From contig SKCR01018428.1 in NCBI GenBank assembly GCA_019454045.1, forward strand, positions 1 to 64,000: DNA of 64,000 nt, given 5' to 3'. This stretch comes from Zanthoxylum bungeanum. Its lineage: Eukaryota; Streptophyta; Magnoliopsida; Sapindales; Rutaceae. How positions within the stretch are numbered: position 1 is the first letter of the stretch; the number at the start of each line of letters is the position of its first letter. Made by a program: the position numbers and the translations under genes. Positions 34,846 through 45,629 of this stretch are shown here, piece after piece. The notes beneath the pieces are model-generated. The model had not been told where the DNA came from and searched no databases. It saw only the letters and a list, made by a program, of their open reading frames with translations.

Positions 34846-35394
34846 ATGGAAGAAGCTCTCGCAAATCTTCATAAGAAATTTCCTTCTCTCCCTCAAAAAT
34901 CTCTGATGAAAGTCTACAAAGCTCGCTTGGAACGGATGAGACTACTGATGATCAAAGGTATTCCTAATGACATTCGTTGGGTAATTGAAGCACGAGTCCG
35001 ATTGGCATGTGAGTCTTCTGACTCTTTTATTTCACATCTGTCTGGTTTTGGAAGAAGCACCTATGCAAAGAAACGTAGAGCTAAACAAATGGGTGTTTGT
35101 TACAAATGTGCACGCTGGAATTGCAATACTCGTTGTCGTTATTTAGGAATGGTGTTTGATAATCGCGAAGATAAAATTAAATTCATTAGGGATGGCTTGA
35201 GTAAGGAGTCTTTAGATGATATATCTTTAACTCTTGAGACGCATCCCAGTGGATATGTTCACATAGCCATTCTCAAATTACATACACAATTCGAAAAAGA
35301 AAGACAACAATTAAGTCTTGGGAATCTGACTCAAAAAGACCCTGTTTGCCAGTTTATAAGAAAATTGGATGGGAAGCTTGTCCCTGACGCATAG
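34846..35394 (+). CDS. Unrecognised 182-residue ORF2 carried by the Athila-like element
   Basis: An intact frame begins at ATG 34846 (MEEALANLHKKFPSL) and ends at 35394. I do not recognise the family. It is basic in its first half (KVYKARLERMRLLM, YAKKRRAKQ) and has a compact Cys cluster C85-x2-C88-x4-C93-x3-C97 that could bind zinc. The rest is mixed alpha/beta-looking and ends in a charged tail. No signal peptide or membrane segment is evident, which argues against an env-like protein although it lies where Athila env-like ORFs are found. It is uninterrupted, unlike the gag-protease frame upstream. It could be another captured host sequence or a lineage-specific accessory protein. Confidence 0.6.
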   Translation: MEEALANLHKKFPSLPQKSLMKVYKARLERMRLLMIKGIPNDIRWVIEARVRLACESSDSFISHLSGFGRSTYAKKRRAKQMGVCYKCARWNCNTRCRYLGMVFDNREDKIKFIRDGLSKESLDDISLTLETHPSGYVHIAILKLHTQFEKERQQLSLGNLTQKDPVCQFIRKLDGKLVPDA

Positions 35395-35621
35395 ACGTCA
35401 ATCAAGCCGTTACTTTTCTTGTAAATATTATATCTCTTTGTCTTTTCTTAATAATTGTGATTTTTTTTGTTGTTTTCTTTTATTTTCTCCGACAGGATCC
35501 AGACCTTTTTTTACTATCACGATTTATTTTACTGTTAACTAATAATCGTCCTTTGGAAGATACTTGTGCTATTATTACTCACCCTTTTTAGGTTTTATAA
35601 ATTCAACTCATCATTTCACTT
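35395..35621 (+). other. Pyrimidine-rich spacer between ORF2 and the LOG-like ORF
   Basis: This non-coding stretch has T-rich tracts ending in CTCCGACAG (35487-35495) and CCCTTTTTAG (35582-35591), both resembling 3' splice sites. The bases just before the LOG-like frame (TCATTTCACTTTTGAAGA, 35611-35628) resemble those around the ORF2 start (TCATTTCACAATGGAAGA, 34836-34853) at 15 of 18 positions. Confidence 0.5.
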
Positions 35622-36278
35622 TTGAAGACATCCAGAGTAAAACATGGAAGCCAAAACATCTGTGTGTTTTGTGGTACTAGTGTTGGTACTAAGCCACAAT
35701 ACGTAGAGGCAGCACATGAATTGGGTCGAGTCTTAGCTACAAGGAATATGCACTTAGTATATGGCGGAGGCAATCTTGGACTAATGGGAATCATTTCAAA
35801 GGCCGTACAGGAAGGAGGCAGTCACGTTTTGGGAATCATCCCAAAACCCTTGGCAGAAGCAAATCTTATTGGACCATCAAACGGAGAAGAGCTAATTGTG
35901 CCAGGTATGTCTGAACGACTGGTAGAAATGATTAATCGAGCTGATGCTTTTATTGCTTTGCTAGGTGGCTTGGGTACATTGGAGGAAATTTTTATTGTGC
36001 TATCTTGGGCGAACCTGAACATACACCAGAAACCAATTGGGTTGTACAACGTTGATGGATTTTATGATTTTCTTTGTGTGTTTCTTGATGATGCCAGGAG
36101 AAATGGGTTCGTGTCAAAACATTTGAAAGAACTCATCTTTACTGCCAGAACTGTTCCGGATCTAATAGACCAACTCATAGCCTATGAACCACGAGTTGAC
36201 CCTATCCTTTCAAAGATAAATTGGCCAGAGGACGATCGTGGTAAGAGGCGTAGGATTAATCTGGATCTTAATCTTTAA
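35622..36278 (+). pseudogene. Captured LOG-like cytokinin riboside 5'-monophosphate phosphoribohydrolase
   Basis: The 218-codon frame matches plant LONELY GUY proteins over essentially full length. LOG removes ribose 5-phosphate from cytokinin nucleotides, giving active cytokinin bases, in cytosol and nucleus. Visible features: ICVFCGTS (13-20); nucleotide-binding YGGGNLGLMG (47-56); LGIIPK (70-75); conserved Arg99; the PGGxGTxxE motif at 114-122, present as LGGLGTLEE with Glu122 kept but Pro replaced by Leu; and KPIGLYNVDGFYD. The Lys usually next to the Arg is Leu100. The C-terminus INLDLNL contains an EAR-like LxLxL pattern of unknown relevance. There are no introns, whereas plant LOG genes have several, so capture through RNA is likely. 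There is no ATG before Met43; the frame opens at a TTG in the expected start region. It lies in sense orientation within the retroelement. Residual activity is uncertain. Confidence 0.85.
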
Positions 36279-37580
36279 TTTCCTGTAGAGTTTCAGCTAA
36301 CCAAGTATTATTTTCTAAACTCTTCTTCAACTTTTTAAGACATTGGGGACAATGTCTCATTTAGTTTGGGGGAGGGAATTAGTTGATCAGTACCTTGTTT
36401 TTAGTTTGTGTGTTGTTTTTATTTTTAGTCCAAAATTTTTCGAAAAATACAAAAAAATTTGAAAAATTTTCAAAAATTACAAAAATATTTTGCGTTTTTG
36501 TGTTTTTATGTTGACTAAAAAGGTGAAATTAGTAAGAGATAGCTGAGTAATGAGTTTCCACTCATGAGAAGTATCTCAAGCCTATTTTCGAAATAAGTTA
36601 ATTTTTGTTTATTTCCTTTTGAATTATTTAATTTGTGAATTCTCCATAAAACGGACTAAAATGGATCTTCATATGCTCAGTTGACAGGTATTATCAACAT
36701 ATATAGTAACATACGGACATGAGCTAAAATTGAAAAGTTTGTAATATTCAGTGCTCTAGTTTAATTAAAGGAAGCATCTCAAAAAGCAATGGAGTAAAAA
36801 AAAACGTCTGAGATCCGAGTTATTAAGTCTGTAAGGGTGTTTTAACACCTAGTGCCCTAAAACCAACTGGTTTGAGAGTCACTGGCCCAAAGCTCGTTAC
36901 ATGGATCGAAGATGCTGCAAAAATATATATATCTGAAGTCTGAGTAATTAAGTTCGTAGGGGTGTCTTAACACCTGGTGCCCTAAAGCCAACTGGTTTGG
37001 GAGCCACCGACCCAACACTCGCTACATAGATGGAAGATAAATAAAAAATAGAGAAAAATCAAAGAAAAAATCAGAAAAATCAGAAAAATTATTCCATTGC
37101 TACAAAAAGGTGTGAAATCTGATAGAACTTTAGGACAAAAATATTACTCTCTTATCAACTGCACTTATGACTGTTGTGGGCAAAAATGAGTTGATTAATA
37201 TTTTGTCGACTGTGTATATGGAGAATGGTAAAAATAATCGGAGAATTTACTTATTCGGTAATTTAGAATGAAACAAAACAACTATTGATTTGGAGTAGAA
37301 GTTTCACCTGATTAGTCACTAACTTCTTTATTCTCTTTTCTCTTGTCTTTTTGCTTTTGTGTGCATTAGTTTCACTACCTTTCTACTTTTGTAAAACGTT
37401 TGTGGGTATCGTTGCTGTAAGCCCTCACGAGACTATAACTCATCCACTAGGGACACCTAGGGGTTTAAATGCTTGTTGCATATGGTAAATGCAACCGTGA
37501 TCCCTACGAAAGTGGCTTAGTTTAATTTTAATTATTTCTTGTATTTTATTTTATTGTTTTGCTCGAGGACTAGCAAAATG
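36279..37580 (+). other. 3' untranslated region of the Athila-like element
   Basis: No gene is seen. It holds ACATTGGGGACAATGT (36339-36354) and a second polypurine-like tract TTTGGGGGAGGG (36366-36377), both usual near the 3' end of Athila-type elements, and an A/T-rich self-complementary stretch (36427-36500). It also holds two 108-base direct repeats at 36806-37038. Confidence 0.65.
36806..37038 (+). repeat. Two 108-base direct repeats, each with two hairpins
   Basis: The units are 36806-36913 and 36931-37038. Each contains GGTGTnTTAACACC, a short inverted repeat. Each also contains an ACCAACTGGT-type inverted repeat; it is perfect and longer in unit 1 (AAACCAACTGGTTT) and shorter in unit 2. 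The units differ at scattered positions. Confidence 0.75.
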
Positions 37581-37595
37581 TTAGGTTTGGGGGTG
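37581..37595 (+). promoter_or_regulatory. Polypurine tract of the Athila-like element
   Basis: TTAGGTTTGGGGGTG directly precedes the right LTR, the standard place for the plus-strand primer. Confidence 0.88.
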
Positions 37596-39360
37596 TGATG
37601 AGCGGAAAATATATCAATATTTACCGCCCCTTTAACTTAATATTTTGTTTAGTTTCTCGGGTTTGATAAATGTTTTGATGTGTTTTAGTTTATTTTGCAG
37701 ATAAAATAATATCGGATCTCAATGAAATCATTTAGGATCAAATATGGGTCAAATAAGGGCAATTATTGGACTTGATATTTTAATTTTGGAGATTGGAAAC
37801 TTGAAAGGGCGTTTTTGACGAAGTGCAGTTTTGGAAATTCCAGTTTTGCACATTTGTCGTATTTTGGACATAACTTCTTACTCCAATATCGGATTGAGCT
37901 GATTAAAGTTCCAGATTAAAGAAGACTCAAATATCTACAACTTTGAAAGACAAAATAATTTCGAAATCTGAGGATTTCATGCCCAAAATTGATGAACCAT
38001 CCAGAAGTGTGTTGTATGTAATTATTAAAGTCACTTTCAATCATTTTCAAAGCAAAAAAATAAATTAATAAATAAATAATAAAAATTATCAAATCATCAC
38101 AAACATGATAAGAGATTAGTGAAGCAATTAATAATGGATTTGGTAGAGCAATTAGTGGAGCAATTAATAATTGATTTGGTGGATGATTTGATGGAGGCAA
38201 AATTTTGCCTATAAATACCAAGTCATTTCATTTGTAAAATTCATACTTTCTTCTAAGGAATTCCTTAAGAATACTAAGAAGATTGTATCTTGTTTGTTTA
38301 TTTACAGCTTTCAGTAATTAATTTCCGCTTTCGCACTTTCTTTTCTTTACTTTTCAGTTTTTACTTTCCGCAATTTACTTTTACGCACAATACTTTTCTT
38401 TCTTTAATTTTCAGTTTTTACTTTTCAGTAATTTACTTTCACAGCAATTTACTTTTCAGCAATTTACTTTCAGCATTTACTTTTCAGTAATTTACTTTCA
38501 GCATTTAATTTTCAGTATTTTACTTTCAGCATTTACTTTTCAGTATTTAATTTTCAGTATTTTATTTTCAGTATTTTACTTTATGTCTTTTATTTTATTT
38601 AAGTTTTTTTTACTACCCGTAAATAAGTGTCGTAACTAAGCCAGTTATCTGGGGTTGTGATGAAATCCAATATCACCGATTTATAAAGGGTTAGATTATA
38701 GCTTGGGTAATATAAAGATTTATTTATTGAGTCTTAATCTTAATGCTTTTTCATTAACTGGCCATTAATAAAATTGAACTGGGAAATTTAAAATGAACTA
38801 GACGTAGGGATTTTAAGTTTAAGACCTTAGACTCAATAGTCCACGATCTTCCTTGAGGATAGATAACCCTTTAATAGATTTCCTTACAGGATAGACATAT
38901 ACCTGTCGGGCGGGGGTAGCCATAACTGGAACTTAAACTTAAAGAATCCAGATAATTTGGTTGACATAGACATATGATTCAATTGGGTTAAACTGGGTAT
39001 TTTTGTCTGACCATCGACAGTGGCTTACACATAATTTAGTGTTCCAGGTTAATAAATCAATATATTATCAAACTTTAAGATAACCACTTCATCTTTAAAA
39101 TGATATTGGAAGAAATCACAACCCTAGATAGTTTTTAATATTGAATTTTCTTAAAATCTACTTTCGAAAAATTTTATTTAATTTTTTTTAAATTTAGAAT
39201 CGTCACCATTTCAAATCAATCAAACAACCTGTTAGATACTAGTAATCATTTGACCTTATAAAATTAATAGATTAGATATTAAGTCCTCGTGGGATCGATA
39301 TTTTTATAATACTTGAACGATACGTGCGCTTGCGTTATACGCGTGTGTAAGCACCGGTCA
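37596..39360 (+). mobile_element. Athila-like Gypsy element, right LTR
   Basis: It begins TGATGAGCGG, ends CACCGGTCA and is 1765 bases long. The palindrome/TATA block is conserved (38195-38217). It is shorter than the left LTR, mainly in the minisatellite tract. Similarity to the left LTR is high by eye, suggesting a moderately young insertion. Confidence 0.93.
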
Positions 39361-39434
39361 AGTTTTTGGCGCCGTTGCCGGGGAATTATTTATCTTTTAC
39401 TATTAGTTTAGGGGTTAGATACGTTACTTGTATC
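39361..39434 (+). mobile_element. Start of a second Athila-like internal region, truncated
   Basis: After the right LTR the sequence repeats AGTTTTTGGCGCCGTTGCC and the following leader seen at 31884-31957, then breaks off after TTGTATC. A right LTR should be followed by target DNA, so this is the remnant of a tandem LTR-internal-LTR-internal arrangement. Confidence 0.85.
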
Positions 39435-41484
39435 ATGGTGTTATTGTACAAATTAACTATGTGACATAAGGAGATTGCTCTCTTATCATTTGTGATTAGA
39501 TCACCAAGATATATAAATGATAGGAGGTCCATATGATTAGTTCCTGGATTGAGAATGATATGAGACAGTATCAGTCCACGAATGATTAATCATTAAATAT
39601 CCCTAGTCAGAGTATTATCGAGATATGACATAGATAAATGCGTAAAAGACTAGTATTACACTTGTGCGTGTTGTGATGGCACAAACAACATAGTTCTCAT
39701 ATATTTAGGTATATGATACTCATGCAAGTGTAATAGAAGGTTGTGTTTTACCGATGGTACGGGAAACAGCTTCGTTCTGGATAGACCCCCTCGGAATTCC
39801 ATTGGTAGTATGACTATGTGTCTATGGAAGTCCGAAATCAGGGTAGGTGTATTTGGTCTTAACCTGAGACTTGCACCGCTAATACTTGCGACAATCAATA
39901 TTCTTTGGTTTTGGTCGTCCAGGTCTTTAACCGGTTTCTGTGTACGCCTCTTCTGGGTATATCGAGAATCGTAGTGTGTTGGATGTGATGTCAAGACGGA
40001 AGTATCACTCCAGTCATATGGAGATGATGGTCACGTAGGATACGGGACTTGTTCTCTTAAATGCTGCAGTTATCGGGATATTATGACTAGGTCATGTATA
40101 TCCGATTATAGAGACTAGTTACCAGACATCCGACATGTGTTTCGTACGGGGCAGACACAATTCCAGCCTCAGGCCTAGCACGTGACATCCGAAACTGGAT
40201 CGACATACACAATACTACGTATACTACACCTGATATAGATCCTTATATTCCTGTAAGGATATTTCTGGAGAATTGGGTAGGCATGGCGCTTTGCTAGAAG
40301 CCAACCTTGTCTTGTAAATCGGTACAAACGTAGTACTAGGTACTTACGTGTTCGGATAGTCCGACGACCGAATTTACTGCCAACATATCCGGGGATCTCA
40401 TGGGTCACTTCCCGAAGATTCACCGATGACGTATGACTCGCACTTTATTAATCTGGGATTAATTAATGATGAGAGAGAAAATTAATTTGGGATTAATTGA
40501 GGAGATATTTTATCTGGGATAAAATATCAATTAAAGAGAGATAACGATTAATTTGGAATTAATCGATAAAATAATATATTTGATATATTATAAGAAATTG
40601 GATTTCGACGCGGAATTAAAATTAGATTTTAATTCGGGCGAACGAATTAATTTAGAATTAATTCATTAGTGACGTGAATAGTAATTATGCTAGGCATGAT
40701 TATTTAATTAAATTAGATTTAATTACGTCGCAACGAAAAATTCGTTAATTTGGAATTAGCGAACCCGAGCCCGGGATTGTTTACGAGCGCATTCGCATTT
40801 CGAATTCGAGTGCGGCATGTAAGTCACATCAAGCATCAAATCATTAGTCACATCAAGCGTCAAATCACATGTCACTTTGAGTGATGTGACAAGTTGTCAC
40901 TTGATTGATTGAAAGATGTGACTTGATGGAAGTGGTTGGAAAGCTTGATTGACATATATTAATATTTTAATAATTGGTATATGTTTAATTGTTTTTGGAA
41001 AACAATTATCTAATACACAACTTCCATTCTCTCTCTATGGTTCATGGTTTTGGAGCCAAAGCCAAAATAACTCTTCTCTCTCTCTCGACCTTGGAGGCCT
41101 TCTTCTTCCCTTCTGTTTCTGGTTTCTACCGAACAATGGAGGAAAAGAAATGGTGGTTTTTGTGGCAAAAATCACCAAGTGCTAGCACACTTTTGAGTCG
41201 TCCGTAGGTGATAGGGAAACCCACCCGTGGGCTTGGAATACCATTCAAGAAGCTTGGAGCTTCAAGGACCATGTAAAAGCCGAATCTTTGGAGATCAAAA
41301 ACTGCACTGCCGATTCTTAGAGAGGCCAAACCAGTCACTGCCGTGAGCTGTAGGAGGGAGAAAGTGAAGTTTTCGTCACCGCATCGTCTCAACCGATCCT
41401 TGTGAGTATTCCACAACTCCGTGATGTATTCGCATGTTTATTTCTTGCTTTGTATTCGATCCTCGGGGCCGTAGAACTCCAACA
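39435..41484 (+). mobile_element. Copia 5' LTR in plus orientation, truncated at its start
   Basis: This is the reverse complement of the Copia LTR family, ending AACTCCAACA at 41484. About 43 bases are missing from its outer end, where it is joined to the Athila-like fragment with ATC shared at the junction. It belongs to the TGTTGGAG subfamily, like 16131-18159 and 24873-26820. Confidence 0.87.
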
Positions 41485-41485
41485 A

Positions 41486-41499
41486 TGGTATCTATGAGC
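41486..41499 (+). promoter_or_regulatory. Primer binding site of the inverted Copia half-element
   Basis: TGGTATCTATGAGC lies one base after the LTR end, the same variant as at 28263-28276. Confidence 0.82.
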
Positions 41500-44050
41500 A
41501 AGGTTGAGCATGAAAATATTTTAGGGTTAAAATTTAGGTAAAATGAATTTGAGCATGATTTAATGAAATTGGATGAATTAATATGCTTAAATGTGTTTTA
41601 ATTGATGATTGATTGGATCAATTTGATGAAAAATTGTTTGGAACATTTTTCCCCAAATTCTTTGGCTTGGTCGAATTGGACATGAACCCTAATTGTCTTG
41701 GATTTTGATTTTTTGATTCATTGGATGTGTTGGAAATCAATTGGGAATGATGATTTAATGTTAATTTAAGATTCAATTGGATTGGATTTGCAATTTGACA
41801 TAAATTCCCCTTTGGCCGAGACTTAATAATCATGTATGGGTTTATTTTTTATTAAATTATGTTGAACATGATTTAATGTTAATAAGCATGATTAATTAGA
41901 CAAATTTGTGTTTTGGAAATATTGATTTGGGTAATTAATTGTGTAATATACTTTAGGTAATTTAATTGAGAAATTTGGAATTTTTGAATTAAATTAGTTG
42001 GGCATAAAATTGGATTTGGGCTTTCAAAGTTGTTATTGGGCTTATTGGGATTGATTGTACTAAGTTGGGTTTAGGCTAAATTGGTTGGATCCAATTGGGC
42101 CCAAAACCACTTCCATAAAGCCCGAATGCGACTATTGGACCTTTAAAGTTTAATTGGGCCTAATGGGCCTAAATTGATTTCTAGGCTTATGGGGTAATTC
42201 CCGGATTGGGCTTTGGTTATTGGGTTTGACCCAAGTTGACCAAAAGTCCACGCCTTAAAGAAATTAATTAAAAGCCCATTGGAATTTAATTAAATTGACG
42301 TTGGACGTTAATCGGGCTTTGAGACCCGTAACGATTAAATTTGGAATTTAAGTCGTAAAGATTCATGAAATAAAGTGTGGTATTTAATTTGGAATTAAAT
42401 AATTGGATTAGTATTAAATACATATTGAATTGGATTTAATTATGTAGTTTAATTTAATTCGAGAATTCGTACTTTGAGTACTTATTCGCAAAACGAGTTT
42501 GACTCGAGCAAAATCAAATTATTGTTTGAACATTGGATGATCACTAATTATCAGATTAATTAATTTGATTAGATTGATTGATAACAAGCTTGTGTGAATA
42601 CATGGTTGCGATGCATGAATAATGTATATCGGATGGATATTAAATGGGTGGGGCAATTTTAGAAATTGTTGTAATAAATTTGGAATTTATTAATTAGACC
42701 TGCGTGTCCAGCCTTATTACCTCCTTATTCTTTGTTTTCTCTTCTCACCTATTCCCCTCAATGTAAATGAGGTTTCTTTAGAAGTGTAGTGTAACGGGTA
42801 GAAGAAATATTTGTGCTAGCAGGAGAGAGGAAATGGAGAGATTTGATCTAGGATCATTGTGTAAAGTATCCATCCGCATATCATTATTATTTATTTATAT
42901 GCGCTTTATTATGTGTTTAGAATGCATATTTAAGGGTGTATGATGATGAGACCTTAACAAAGATAATAATTTGATTGCCAATTTGCACTCGATAAACCCT
43001 CGTAAAATATTAAGCATTTTTCCTTCCATTGAGTGATTCTTACTCAAGATCCGAGACTGGCATTGGCTTGTTGGCCAAAGTCAAGGCCTTTGTCCGTCGA
43101 GGAAGTGTTTGAATCACGAAGGCTTTGTTCAATATCGGTGTCTTGTCCAAGTTGTGGTTTGTTGGCCAAAGTCAAGACCACTTCTTGTCCATCGACATTG
43201 ATTACGAAGCTTTCCATGGTCAATGGGTTGCGCTTAACTGGGATCACTAAGTTTGTTGTGCCAAAGCCAAGGCTTAGTTGATTCATAGGAAAAAGGTTAG
43301 GCAATACATTGGATGTATTGGCATATATAAGATAATATATTTCAGACTTGGAGTCCCCCTACTGGATCTAGGAATTGGATTGGATCCAATTGATCTTAGA
43401 GATCTACCTAGTTAATTATCATACAATTTGTTGGCCAAAGTCAAGATTGTGTGATATTTAACGGGATCCTAGCCCACTAGGAAACACGATTTCCCGAGTA
43501 CTCGACAGAGGGTTAGAGGCTCGCCGAAAAATAGTGGGAGGCAAGAATTGAATTTGCAATATTCGTTTAATTACTTGCCATACGCGCTCAACCAAATATC
43601 ATTCGTCGTCAAATAATATTTAAATTGTTGTTTTAATTAACAGTTGGTCTGTATTCAAACAAATTAAAAGTATAGTTGATTAATATAGTTGGACTATAAT
43701 AATCATTATATTTAAAGTACCTGAAATCGTTGATTAAATAGTTGGACTATTAGAATAAAGATGTAAATTGAAAGATTGACATTTAAAACATAATCCTAGG
43801 GAAAATGTATTTAAATGGTTTAATTTTCAAAATTGGGAATAATTTCAGGATGGTCCTGGAAACTAATAAGTTACTTTATTTGATAAAATAACATATTAGG
43901 CCTAAGCCCAGAGTTAAGCAAATAGTAGAGCATAATCTTTGGAAGATTTATGTGATGATAGCTTTAGTGCTTAATCCATTAAGCTTGTCACAATAGACTC
44001 CTTAATTTATGAATCAGAACTAAGGATTAGATCCTTAAAGTATGATAAAG
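41500..44050 (+). other. Copia leader, plus orientation
   Basis: This is the inverse of the leaders elsewhere. It includes a GGCCCA/TGGGCC cluster (about 42000-42320), the TGTATGATGATGAGACC block (about 42938), and the four-copy motif cluster at 43068-43445. No gene is visible. Confidence 0.75.
43068..43445 (+). repeat. Four-copy leader motif cluster, copy D
   Basis: TTGTTGGCCAAAGTCAAG occurs at 43068, near 43155 and at 43428, with a TTGTTGTGCCAAAGCCAAG variant near 43250. This is the sense-strand form of the motif. Confidence 0.85.
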
Positions 44051-44400
44051 AAATTGAAGGATCTTCATAGATCTATATTTAGATCTTAGAAGTAAAAATT
44101 GTAATTGATAACTCTTGGAGAGTTAATGACTATTCTCAAGGAGATAAAGTCAAAGTTTGCAATAAGGCAAGAAGCGCAAGGCGCACCTTACTTCGATATT
44201 CTAGAAGTCCGAGGCTTGGCCAAAGGCTTCTGGAATATGAAAAGGGCAAAGGCAAAATCATTATAATCTTCTAGGAAGATAAAGAACATATCCCAAAATG
44301 TCTGCTTAAATTGTGGCAAACGGGATCGTGGAAGCGTGACTGCCGTTTGGACAAAGCAGACATGAAGGAATTGAAGACGAGCAAGGCTCCGACTTCAAAT
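44051..44400 (+). pseudogene. Decayed Copia gag fragment, plus orientation
   Basis: This is the inverse homologue of 21899-22250. Traces of the zinc-knuckle region are seen near 44305-44345 but in broken frames. It ends at ATGTTTGTCATATTATG (about 44400), matching the gag/pol joint of the other copies. Confidence 0.6.
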
Positions 44401-45629
44401 ATGTTTGTCATATTATGTTCACTACTAGTATTAAAATTGGATTTTAGATACTTAGTGTGGTACATCAATATGTACTGATGTTCAGAATCTGCTATGAGTA
44501 GGATACTGACTTCAGATTGAGTTTTATCTGCGAATTGGAAAGGGGACGAAAGTCACTGTTTTTAACCGTAGATACCTAAGTTTAGGAACTACCTTCGGGT
44601 GTGTACTTAAATTAGGAAACTGTTATAATGTAACTAGTTTGACTAGAAACATTATCTCTATATCAGTGTTTAACCCGATGCGGGTGAACCTTTATATTCT
44701 AGAATACTAAATTGTTTCATTATATAAAGATGATATTGAGATAAACACATTAGATGTGAATAACAGCATTTATATTTTGAATATAAATAAATCTCAAACG
44801 TATAACATGACAAACAAATAGCTCAAACTGATTTGATCATAAGAAACTCAATTATGGCATTGTTGTCTGGGACACAACTAAATCAAGAATCGTATATCCA
44901 CACTTTTGAAGAGTGGGTACTTGGACTGATTTGATTCCATTCAAATAAAGTCTACGAATCTAGTTTATTGGGCAAAGTGCCTAAAACACATTTACTCGGT
45001 AAAAGTGCAAATGCCACCGATCTGTAAGCCCTAGTTCATAGTGAAGCAAGTGGGCCCATTTCTAGCTAGGCTAGAGGTGGATATGAATATTTCGTGACCT
45101 TTACGGATGTGGCATCGCGTTGTGGTTATGTGTTTCTTTTGAAACATAAATCGGAAACTTTTTCAGTTTCGACACAAAATACACAAACAGATCGGCTAAA
45201 GTATTAAACCGTCACAGTAAGACCGTAATGGAAAATACTTAAGCAATAAGTTTCTAATATACTTGAAAGAGTATAGTATTCTTTCAATGAGGACTCCTCC
45301 CGGAACACGTCAATTTGACGGTGTGTCCGAACTGAGATAAACCGAATTATGTTAGACATGATAAGGCTAATCATGAGTCGCTCTGAGCTACCATTTCCTT
45401 CAACAGATACACTTTAACAGTGAAAGAACTTATTTTGAATAAGGTTCCATAAAAATCTGTTTGACAGGCTTCATATTAGATATGAAAAGGAAAGAAACCG
45501 GGTTTCTCATTCCTGAACATTTGGGTATGCTAGGCATATGTTTGAATGATACCAAACTAAAACCCAAATTGGATAAGTGCCAATTGTAGGTTATCCTAGG
45601 GATACCAAAGTATAGTACTTATACATCTC
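44401..45629 (+). pseudogene. Decayed Copia pol fragment (protease to integrase), plus orientation
   Basis: It is homologous to the inverse of 8200-9424 and runs from protease into the integrase C-terminal part. A recognisable integrase stretch (ARGGYEYFVTF, then SRCGYVFL) is encoded near 45070-45140, among stops. It breaks off at about 45629 where leader sequence in the opposite orientation begins. Confidence 0.72.

Noticed and set aside
35622..36278. Reading the LOG-like frame as an ordinary resident host gene
   Set aside because: It has no introns, no ATG in the expected place and no own promoter, and is enclosed by the LTRs and polypurine tract of a retroelement.
36339..36377. Second polypurine-like tract taken as the true LTR border
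   Set aside because: The LTR start TGATGAGCGG lies at 37596 next to TTTGGGGGTG; the upstream tract is a feature of the Athila 3' region and not the border.
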